Assembly (NCBI GenBank): GCA_025450355.1
Contig: JANWHR010000127.1
Span: 1 to 5,467 of the forward strand
Direction of reading: 5' to 3'
DNA from: Micropepsaceae bacterium
GTDB taxonomy: Bacteria > Pseudomonadota > Alphaproteobacteria > Micropepsales > Micropepsaceae
DNA: 5,467 bases
A model generated the notes under the pieces. It was not told where the DNA came from. It was given only the letters and a program-made list of their open reading frames with translations, and searched no databases. The position numbers were made by a program, and so were the translations under genes. Positions 1 to 5,278 of the stretch are shown piece by piece. Every line of letters starts with the position of its first letter. Position 1 is the stretch's first letter.

Positions 1-324
1 CTCGACGGGATAGCCATCAGGGCGGGCACGGCGGTTGTACCGGTGCTGTCCAGCGCCAACCGCGACAGTGCGGTCTGGCCTGCGGGTGACGAGTTGCGTC
101 TGGACGCGCCCGGCAGTGCCGGATTGACGTTTTCAGCCGGCATTCATACCTGCATGGGGCGGCACCTGGGACGCATCGAACTGGCGGCCCTGCTTGAGGT
201 TCTGTTCACCGCAGCGCCCGGTTGGAAACTGGATCGGAGCTCCGTTCGCCGGCGCGATTCCCTGCTATTTCGTGGCCTGACCCGTGCTCCGGTGACAGTT
301 CCGGTGCATCCACCGGGCTGTTGA
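1..324 (+). CDS. Cytochrome P450, C-terminal fragment (5' end outside window)
   Basis: This is the last 107 codons of a P450 monooxygenase, read in frame from base 1 to a TGA at 322-324. Cytochrome P450s bind haem through a cysteine thiolate and usually insert one oxygen atom into an organic substrate, using electrons from a ferredoxin or reductase partner. The fragment shows the conserved 'SANRD' element (fragment residues about 17-21) and then the haem-binding loop FSAGIHTCMGRHLGR. In that loop Cys51 (codon 151-153) is the expected haem ligand and matches the FxxGxHxCxG signature. The rest is the usual C-terminal beta region. Soluble bacterial P450s are about 400 residues, so roughly three quarters lies upstream. 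The I-helix and ExxR motif cannot be seen, and neither substrate nor CYP family can be assigned. No ferredoxin or reductase gene lies downstream. GTG and ATG codons inside the fragment are internal, not starts. The family call is firm; the specific function is unknown. Confidence 0.95.
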   Translation, partial: LDGIAIRAGTAVVPVLSSANRDSAVWPAGDELRLDAPGSAGLTFSAGIHTCMGRHLGRIELAALLEVLFTAAPGWKLDRSSVRRRDSLLFRGLTRAPVTVPVHPPGC

Positions 325-781
325 ACCGGCCCCAAAACGTCGCCTCAGACTTGCAGATCGGGTGTGAATTGTCTTTGTCTCCCAAGCGTGTTAACAGGCT
401 CCGGGCAAGTTGACATTCCCAATCCGGGACCGTCATTCGAAGATCCCCGTACCGCGCGATCAACACTCTCTCGTGCGGGACGAACTTGGGGCCATTGCGG
501 GAGACTGTAATGGCCCAGCTCTTTGCCCGTTGCGCCCGGTCTCTGCCGATAGCACGTCGGGCAGGCCGGAAGTATATGCTCGAACGATAAAGATTTTAGT
601 GGTTTCGGCGATTTGGAATGGCGATGAGTGAAGCCCGGATGAGGAATGGAGGCCACGAAAACCTGAAGGAGCGCGGCCGCTTTTCGGGACGTCTTACCAA
701 CCGGGATGCGCGGCATGCTGGCACGCAGACTTGTCCTCACCGTAAGGATAATTTGTAGCCGGTTTCACCCAAGAGAGGAAA
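325..781. other. Intergenic region between the P450 gene and sapC-like gene; no supported gene
   Basis: These 457 bases hold no reading frame with a recognisable product. The open frames here (for example 410-631 on + and 345-740 on -) translate to low-complexity, Arg/Pro/Ser-rich sequence without domain character, as expected of chance frames in GC-rich DNA. A TTGACA hexamer at 410-415 has no convincing -10 element at normal spacing. An imperfect hairpin lies at 543-564, with CTGCCGA pairing to TC(G)GGCAG around a 7-nt loop and no T-run after it, so it does not look like an intrinsic terminator. The region probably contains the promoter of the sapC-ialB unit, because the next gene has its own strong ribosome binding site, but I cannot place that promoter. 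Its length is unusual next to the tightly packed genes at the other end of the window. Confidence 0.6.
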
Positions 782-1570
782 ATGGCTGAACCCGACGCTC
801 CCAAAATGCCAATGTTCTATCGCACGCCGACGGTTCTCAGTGTGCCGGAGCATGCGCATCTGGCGGTGACCAGAACGCGAAACTATTCGTTTTGCGCCAA
901 AGTCAATTCCATACCGGTCGTGCTGAGCGAAGTGCCCCGGTTGATTGGGCATTATCCGGTTGCCTTCACGCTGGGTGACCAGCCGATGCTGATGGCAATT
1001 GTCGGCGCCCGGAACGATGAAAATCTGTTTGTCGATGAGTCGGGAAACTGGGAGCCAGGCAGATACATTCCTGCCTATGTCCGGCGCTTCCCGTTCGTCC
1101 TGATGGACCCGCCAGATCACAACTTCCGGCTTGCGGCTGAACTTGAGTCGGGATTTTTTGGCCTGGAAGGCGACCGGTTATTCGACGCCGGCCGCCCGAC
1201 CCAATACGCGCTGGACGCCTTCCGCTTTTGCATGGAATTGCAGCAGGCGTTCGAACCGACTCAAAAATTCTGCCACGAGGTTCACAAGAAGGGCCTGCTG
1301 AAGCCCAAGCGCAGCATGATGACCACGCCCAGCGGCCAAACCTTCAACGTCACGGGATTCGCAGGCGCAGATCTGGATGATCTGAACCAGCTTGACAACC
1401 GCACGGCAAACCAGTGGCGGAGAGACGGCTGGCTTGCTGCGCTTTACTGGCATGTTGGTTCGCTTGAGCAATTGGGGTCATACCCGGTGAGGCTGGACGA
1501 AGCGCTTCGGAATGGCGCAAGAGCCGGCGCTGCAAAGGAACAAGATGTTGTGGAAGTGCGAGCCGGCTGA
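782..1570 (+). CDS. SapC family protein
   Basis: This 262-residue protein resembles the SapC family (named after a Campylobacter surface-layer-associated gene; Pfam SapC). The molecular role of these proteins is not established. The family pattern is clear in the first 110 residues: a 'H..L.......YSF' segment (residues 24-37), 'IPVVLSEVPRLIGHYPVAF' (44-62), 'NLFVDESGNW' (81-90), and 'YIPAYVRRFPFVLM' (95-108). A central segment about 140-180 is predicted helical and charged. The C-terminus has a Trp-rich patch (212-223) and a charged tail. I see no signal peptide or membrane segment, so despite the family name the protein may be cytoplasmic or exported by an unknown route. The start is ATG at 782, a few bases after a purine-rich Shine-Dalgarno GAGAGGAA (773-780). 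The next gene, ialB-like, follows 47 bases later and probably shares the transcript. The length is normal for the family. Family assignment is strong; function is open. Confidence 0.9.
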   Translation: MAEPDAPKMPMFYRTPTVLSVPEHAHLAVTRTRNYSFCAKVNSIPVVLSEVPRLIGHYPVAFTLGDQPMLMAIVGARNDENLFVDESGNWEPGRYIPAYVRRFPFVLMDPPDHNFRLAAELESGFFGLEGDRLFDAGRPTQYALDAFRFCMELQQAFEPTQKFCHEVHKKGLLKPKRSMMTTPSGQTFNVTGFAGADLDDLNQLDNRTANQWRRDGWLAALYWHVGSLEQLGSYPVRLDEALRNGARAGAAKEQDVVEVRAG

Positions 1571-1606
1571 AGGATCGGATCGGGGTAGAGGTCGAATTTT
1601 CACGTT

Positions 1607-1614
1607 AGGAGAGG
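1607..1614 (+). promoter_or_regulatory. Ribosome binding site fixing a GTG start
   Basis: AGGAGAGG is a near-ideal Shine-Dalgarno sequence three bases before GTG at 1618-1620. No ATG in this frame gives an equally good alternative, and the GTG start leaves an intact N-terminal membrane anchor. This supports GTG as the true initiation codon of the IalB-like gene. Confidence 0.75.
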
Positions 1615-1617
1615 TTT

Positions 1618-2334
1618 GTGATCAAAGGTCTTACACTGCGCCACATCTATCTCGCCAATGGCCTGCTCGTGGGCGTACTGTTGAGCGTGGGATTGGGTTT
1701 TTTCCTCGGCCGTGAATATCCCGCTGCGCCTGCGGCAAGGCGGGCACCACCGCCGCAGTTGCCCCCTGGGGTCACCCAGCTCCCCCAGACAAACTTCCAG
1801 GCCTGGGCGCTTAACTGCCTGCAGAATGCCCAGGGCAACAAACGGTGCCAGCTGTCGATGCGCGCTTTTGACCCAAAGCAGAACGGCGTCGTGCTGCAGC
1901 TGGTGGCCGCCCGCGGCGGCAACGGAAGACCCTTTCTCGCGATTATGACGCCGAACAATGCCGCGCTGCCACCCGGTGTGCGTCTTGCGCTGGGCAATCA
2001 GGGGGCAACGATACCGTTCCGGAACTGCACGCCGCAAGCTTGCCAGGCCATTACGCCCCTCGATGGCACGCTGCTCTATCTCCTGAACACCACCCCTCAG
2101 GCGCGGGTCAGCTACAACATCTCTTCCGGCCAGCCGGTCAATTATCAACTGCCTACGACAGGTTTCAATCAGGCTTATGCAGCCTGGTCAGGGTCCGAGC
2201 AGGGGCTTCCCGCGATTCCGGCCGAAGCACCACCACCCCCGGCGAACGCTGCGAAGGGTGAGGCGAAGCCGGGCACCCCGGCGGCCACCGCGAAGGGGAC
2301 CGCTGCCCCTGCCCCGAAGAAGGCCGGGGAGTGA
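1618..2334 (+). CDS. Invasion associated locus B (IalB) family protein, membrane-anchored
   Basis: This 238-residue protein belongs to the IalB family, named after a Bartonella protein linked to erythrocyte entry but widespread in non-pathogenic alphaproteobacteria. The family name alone is not evidence of virulence. The start is GTG. Residues about 9-31 form one hydrophobic segment ending in FFLGREY, with no clear cleavage site, so it looks like an uncleaved inner-membrane anchor with the body in the periplasm. A Pro/Ala linker (36-55) leads to the IalB domain (about 58-190). The domain begins 'WALNC' and holds four cysteines at 67, 77, 137 and 142 in two close pairs, as expected for disulfides in an exported domain. 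Other family elements are 'TPNNAALPPGVRLAL' (111-125) and 'GF..AYAAW' (182-190). The tail (196-238) is rich in Pro, Ala, Lys and Gly and probably disordered; it could contact the cell wall or envelope. The gene follows the sapC-like gene by 47 bases. Confidence 0.88.
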   Translation: MIKGLTLRHIYLANGLLVGVLLSVGLGFFLGREYPAAPAARRAPPPQLPPGVTQLPQTNFQAWALNCLQNAQGNKRCQLSMRAFDPKQNGVVLQLVAARGGNGRPFLAIMTPNNAALPPGVRLALGNQGATIPFRNCTPQACQAITPLDGTLLYLLNTTPQARVSYNISSGQPVNYQLPTTGFNQAYAAWSGSEQGLPAIPAEAPPPPANAAKGEAKPGTPAATAKGTAAPAPKKAGE

Positions 2335-2346
2335 TCCCAGGCTGAA

Positions 2347-2420
2347 CACGTGCCAGGAAAATCAACCGCATCGCAGGCGGTGAGCCAAAGGGATACGGCG
2401 GTGGCGCGCGTTGGCACGTG
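2347..2420. repeat. 9-bp perfect inverted repeat in the ialB/glycosyltransferase intergenic region
   Basis: CACGTGCCA at 2347-2355 is the exact reverse complement of TGGCACGTG at 2412-2420, with 56 bases between the arms. Each arm contains the self-complementary hexamer CACGTG. The right arm ends one base before ATG 2422, where a ribosome binding site would normally be; no clear Shine-Dalgarno is visible there. A smaller stem-loop (ACCGC 2365-2369 with GCGGT 2377-2381, 7-nt loop) lies between the arms. Two roles fit: a pair of operator half-sites for a dimeric regulator, or an mRNA structure that pairs the start region. No T-run follows, so it is unlikely to be an intrinsic terminator. The repeat is seen directly; the role is inferred. 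Confidence 0.45.
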
Positions 2421-2421
2421 A

Positions 2422-3165
2422 ATGCAAAGCGCAGATCGTGGCGGTGAATTGAAGGTTCACGCGATCATCTTTTGCTGGCCTGGCAAAGTGGCTGATGCGC
2501 AACGCATCAGCCTCTCGATCTCGCCTTGCGCCGACAAAGTTACCGTGATCGACGCGTCGGCCGATCCCGTCGAAAACGTCCGAAATTGCGAGTGGATCAA
2601 GATCAGTCCTGACGCCTTTTTCGGGCATCAGTTCGTACACGCACTTCGCGTCTTCGATCACGATGTGATGCTGCAGATTCAGGCGGACGCTGCCCATCCC
2701 GATTGGGGCACGGTCGTCAACACATGCCGGCGGCGCTTCGAAGCGATGCCTGAGCTCGGGATCTGGGGACCGGAGATTGATTTCACCACCTGGCCCACGC
2801 GGCGCGTGAAACTGTTCGACACCGGTGACCCGCAGCTTGCCGGCGTTGTGCAGTCCGACTGTATTGTGTGGGCGCTCAACAAGCCGGTCGTCGAGTTCCT
2901 GAAACAATTCGACTATTCGGACAATAATCTTGGTTACGGCATCGACTGGGCGGCGATTGCCCACTGCTATGCCAACAAGGCGCTTGTGCTCCGGGATCTG
3001 TCGCTTCGGGTGCGGCATCCCGCGGGAAGCGGTTACGACCGCGAAGAGGCGCACCGGCAGATGTGGGGATTCCTCAAACAGTTGGCGCGGCCCGAACGAG
3101 TACAGTTCGCGTTGCTGTGGTCATTCCTGAGCGGCCGTGACGCTTTTCTGCAGAAGCAGGCCTGA
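2422..3165 (+). CDS. Putative glycosyltransferase-like protein (GT-A type), family not recognised
   Basis: I do not recognise the family of this 247-residue protein, but its organisation resembles a GT-A glycosyltransferase. The N-terminus 'KVHAIIFCWPGK' (11-22) looks like a first beta strand and nucleotide-binding loop. 'VTVIDAS' (40-46) looks like the second strand. 'FDHDVMLQIQADA' (78-90) ends in a possible DxD-like metal site (QADA). 'GYGIDW' (171-176) resembles the acceptor or catalytic loop of GT2/GT7-type enzymes, and 'RVRHP' (196-200) supplies a His that could be a late metal ligand. I see no signal peptide or clear transmembrane segment, so cytoplasmic or membrane-associated action is likely. 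ATG 2422 follows immediately after an in-frame TGA (2419-2421) and lacks a clear ribosome binding site. TTG 2449, preceded by GGCGGTGA and giving a more typical 'MKVHAIIF' N-terminus, is a real alternative. The gene ends six bases before the DprE1-like gene, so a shared transcript and pathway are likely. The CDS is firm; the function is inferred. Confidence 0.6.
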   Translation: MQSADRGGELKVHAIIFCWPGKVADAQRISLSISPCADKVTVIDASADPVENVRNCEWIKISPDAFFGHQFVHALRVFDHDVMLQIQADAAHPDWGTVVNTCRRRFEAMPELGIWGPEIDFTTWPTRRVKLFDTGDPQLAGVVQSDCIVWALNKPVVEFLKQFDYSDNNLGYGIDWAAIAHCYANKALVLRDLSLRVRHPAGSGYDREEAHRQMWGFLKQLARPERVQFALLWSFLSGRDAFLQKQA

Positions 3166-3171
3166 AGGACC

Positions 3172-4500
3172 ATGTACCGGGAGATGACGTTATCGGGCTG
3201 GGGACGCGTAAGGTCGGGAAACGCCCTGGTGGCGCGCCCCGAACGGGTCCGCGACGTGTATCGGCTGTTCGAGACGGCCGGCGGCAGACAGATCTGCGCG
3301 CGTGGCGCAGGCCGTTCCTATGGGGATTGCGGACTGAATTCCGGCGGCATCCTGGCGCACACGGAAAGGCTCGCCAGAATTTTGTCGTTCAATGAACAAA
3401 GCGGCGAAATCGCCTGCGAGCCCGGGGTCACGTTCGAGCGTCTGCTGCGCGTATTTGTTCCGCTCGGCTGGCTCGTTCCCGTCAGCCCCGGAACGGCTTT
3501 CGCGACGATCGGCGGCGCGGTCGGCAATGACGTCCACGGTAAAAATCACGAACACACGGGAAGTTTTGGTCAGCACATCCTTGAAATGGATGTGATGACT
3601 CCGGACGGCAGCACTCACACGATTGGCCCACGTAGGCGGCCTGAATGGTTTCGCGCAACCGTCGGAGGAATCGGCCTGACCGGTGTTCTGACCCGGATCG
3701 TGTTTCGCATGATGCGCGTACCAGGGCCATGCGTTTTGGTCACCCGCAAGCGCGTTGACGACCTCGACTCGCTTTTTTCCGGCCTGGAAAACGCTGGCGG
3801 TGCGGCCTATTCGGTGGCCTGGATCGATGCGCTCGCCCGCGGGAAATTCCGCGGCCGCGGCATTCTGGAAACCGCTGATCCGCTGGCGGGCGCTCATGGC
3901 ATGGCCCGGAAACCCGGCCCTGCTATCGCAATGGACTTCCCCAATTTCGCGCTGAACAGGTTATCGGTTGCGGCCTTCAACGCTGTATATTTTCACAAGG
4001 CGTCCCCGATTGGCCGAACTGCGCCTTGTCATTATGGGGATTTTCTCTATCCCCTGGACCGGATTGGAAACTGGAATCGCATCTACGGCAGACGGGGATT
4101 CCATCAATTTCAATGTGTCGTCCCGTATACGGAAGGATTCCGGGCCATATCGTCACTGCTGGAGGAGATCGCAGCCAGGGGCGCAGCATCGTTCCTGGCC
4201 GTGCTCAAGCGAATGGGACCGCAACGCGCTGGCTACCTGTCGTTTCCGATGGACGGCTATACGCTCGCCGTTGATTTTCCCAATCAGGCCGGGACTGCCG
4301 CGCTTCATTCAAGGCTGGCACGCGTGGTGACGGACCATGGCGGACGTAATTATCTGGCGAAGGATGCACTTCTTTCGCGTGGTGATTTCGAACGGATGTA
4401 TCCGGAACTTCACTCTTTTCGCGATGCCGCGGCACAGATGGATCCGGATGGCCAAATGGGTTCGGATATCGACCGGCGGCTTGGCATCCGGCAGAGGTGA
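3172..4500 (+). CDS. dprE1: DprE1-like FAD-dependent oxidase (decaprenylphosphoryl-beta-D-ribose 2'-oxidase homologue)
   Basis: This 442-residue flavoenzyme of the vanillyl-alcohol-oxidase/PCMH fold is close in length and motif order to mycobacterial DprE1. DprE1 oxidises C2 of polyprenyl-phosphoryl-beta-D-ribofuranose to the 2-keto intermediate, the first half of the epimerisation to D-arabinofuranose donor. The FAD domain shows 'GAGRSYGD' (45-52), 'PVSPGTAFATIGGAVGND' (103-120), 'VHGKNHE' (121-127), 'GSFG' (130-133) and 'ATVGGIGLTG' (162-171). The C-terminal substrate domain shows 'YPLDRIGNWNRIYG' (293-306), 'FHQFQCVVP' (310-318), 'FPMDGYTLAVDFP' (358-370) and 'AKD' (396-398). His122, Gln314 and Lys397 align with known active-site residues. 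Ala366 stands where the Mycobacterium tuberculosis enzyme has Cys387. No signal peptide is seen. The start ATG 3172 has GAAGGA at 3164-3169, overlapping the previous stop; ATG 3184, after GGGAG, is an alternative. The stop overlaps the next gene. The natural substrate is inferred from homology, as other sugar-lipid or alditol oxidases share this fold. Confidence 0.87.
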   Translation: MYREMTLSGWGRVRSGNALVARPERVRDVYRLFETAGGRQICARGAGRSYGDCGLNSGGILAHTERLARILSFNEQSGEIACEPGVTFERLLRVFVPLGWLVPVSPGTAFATIGGAVGNDVHGKNHEHTGSFGQHILEMDVMTPDGSTHTIGPRRRPEWFRATVGGIGLTGVLTRIVFRMMRVPGPCVLVTRKRVDDLDSLFSGLENAGGAAYSVAWIDALARGKFRGRGILETADPLAGAHGMARKPGPAIAMDFPNFALNRLSVAAFNAVYFHKASPIGRTAPCHYGDFLYPLDRIGNWNRIYGRRGFHQFQCVVPYTEGFRAISSLLEEIAARGAASFLAVLKRMGPQRAGYLSFPMDGYTLAVDFPNQAGTAALHSRLARVVTDHGGRNYLAKDALLSRGDFERMYPELHSFRDAAAQMDPDGQMGSDIDRRLGIRQR

Positions 4501-5243
4501 TGAGCAGACGCGCAACATGGCTGATACTTGGCGGGTCCTCGGCAATCGGGCGCGCCATGGCAGATGCAGCCGCCCGGCGTGGACATGACATCATCCTGGC
4601 CGGCCGCGACACTGGCGATCTCGAACGGACCGCGGCCGATGTTCGGATTTCCACCGGCCGGCGCGCGTCCGTTGTGGCCTTTGATGCAATGGCGATTGAA
4701 TCCCATGGCCGGTTTGCCGCTGAAATCGGGGCGCAGACCGATGTTCTGAACGTGGCGCTGCTCTTCGGCATCATGCCTGCGCAGCAGGAGATGGATCGTG
4801 ATCCGGCCCGGGCCGTGGACTGCATTACCGGCTGCTTTACCGGTGCGGTGTCTGTTCTTCAGCATTTGGCCCCTCACCTTGAACAAAAGGGAGCAGGGCT
4901 GGTTATCGCGTTCGGATCGGTTGCCGGAGACCGGGGACGTCTGAAAAACTATGTCTATGGCGGAGCCAAGGCCGGCCTGCATACCTATTTGTCCGGTCTG
5001 AGAAACCGCTTGCGGCGAAAGGGCGTCCACGTGATGACGGTCAAGCCGGGCTTTGTTGATACCGCGATGACCTGGGGAATGCCGGGCATGTTCCTGGTGG
5101 CGCGCCCGGAAGATGTCGCCCGCGCCTGCCTCTCGGCTGCAGAAAGGAACACGGACGTGTTTTACGTTCCCAAATTCTGGCGCTGGATCATGACCGTGAT
5201 CTGTGCGATCCCGGAAAGGGTGTTCAAGAGACTCGAGATCTGA
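4500..5243 (+). CDS. dprE2: DprE2-like short-chain dehydrogenase/reductase (decaprenylphosphoryl-2-keto-ribose reductase homologue)
   Basis: This 247-residue classical SDR pairs with the DprE1-like oxidase. In mycobacteria DprE2 uses NADH to reduce the 2-keto intermediate to polyprenyl-phosphoryl-D-arabinofuranose. The Rossmann motif is GGSSAIG (11-17). 'FDAMAIESHG' (61-70) carries the Asp usual after the third strand, 'VALLFG' (85-90) replaces the common NNAG element, Ser140 lies in 'FGSVAG', and Tyr153/Lys157 form the catalytic YxxxK. The C-terminus 'FWRWIMTVICAIPERVFKRL' matches the distinctive end of mycobacterial DprE2, which separates this call from a generic SDR. The helix-4 position that normally holds the catalytic Asn appears to be Cys112. 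I chose ATG 4500, whose first base is the last base of the preceding TGA (TGATG), a classic coupling arrangement. GTG 4497 is directly in frame upstream and would add one residue. AGAGG at 4493-4497 is unusually close for either start, so translation may depend on ribosomes finishing the upstream gene. Confidence 0.85.
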   Translation: MSRRATWLILGGSSAIGRAMADAAARRGHDIILAGRDTGDLERTAADVRISTGRRASVVAFDAMAIESHGRFAAEIGAQTDVLNVALLFGIMPAQQEMDRDPARAVDCITGCFTGAVSVLQHLAPHLEQKGAGLVIAFGSVAGDRGRLKNYVYGGAKAGLHTYLSGLRNRLRRKGVHVMTVKPGFVDTAMTWGMPGMFLVARPEDVARACLSAAERNTDVFYVPKFWRWIMTVICAIPERVFKRLEI

Positions 5244-5264
5244 TGCGGATCGCCCGCCGGAATT

Positions 5265-5270
5265 GGTGAG
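5265..5270 (+). promoter_or_regulatory. Ribosome binding site supporting a GTG start for the terminal gene
   Basis: GGTGAG lies eight bases before GTG 5279-5281 and is a plausible Shine-Dalgarno. An in-frame TGA at 5267-5269 excludes a longer N-terminus. The nearby ATG 5271 is out of frame and meets a stop after three codons. Confidence 0.5.
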
Positions 5271-5278
5271 ATGTTGCA

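Noticed and set aside
313..336. Possible terminator at the end of the P450 gene (GGGC/GCCC pairing followed by AAAA)
   Set aside because: The stem is only four base pairs with a ten-base loop and no T-run on the + strand.
410..438. TTGACA hexamer as a possible sigma-70 -35 box
   Set aside because: There is no acceptable -10 hexamer at 16-18 bases spacing (the sequence there is TCATTC-like), so no promoter can be supported.
673..684. GCGGCCGC palindrome followed by TTTT
   Set aside because: This is a loop-free 8-bp palindrome, which cannot form a normal terminator hairpin.
345..740. A 131-codon open frame on the - strand across the gene-free region
   Set aside because: The translation is Pro/Arg/Ser-rich without recognisable motifs, and long antisense frames are common in GC-rich sequence.
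618..758. A 46-codon open frame on + (ATG 618, TAG 756-758) ending 23 bases before the sapC-like start
   Set aside because: It has only a weak ribosome binding site, an Arg/His-rich composition without domain character, and no recognisable family; it is probably a chance frame in GC-rich DNA.
2362..3054. A 230-codon - strand open frame opposite the glycosyltransferase-like gene
   Set aside because: The + strand frame has convincing Rossmann/GT-A-like motifs and tight spacing to the next gene; the - strand frame shows no recognisable family and crosses the intergenic repeat.
4205..5030. Two long - strand open frames (about 206 codons each) opposite the DprE1-like and DprE2-like genes
   Set aside because: They lie antisense to well-supported conserved genes and translate to sequence without domain features, so they are shadow frames.
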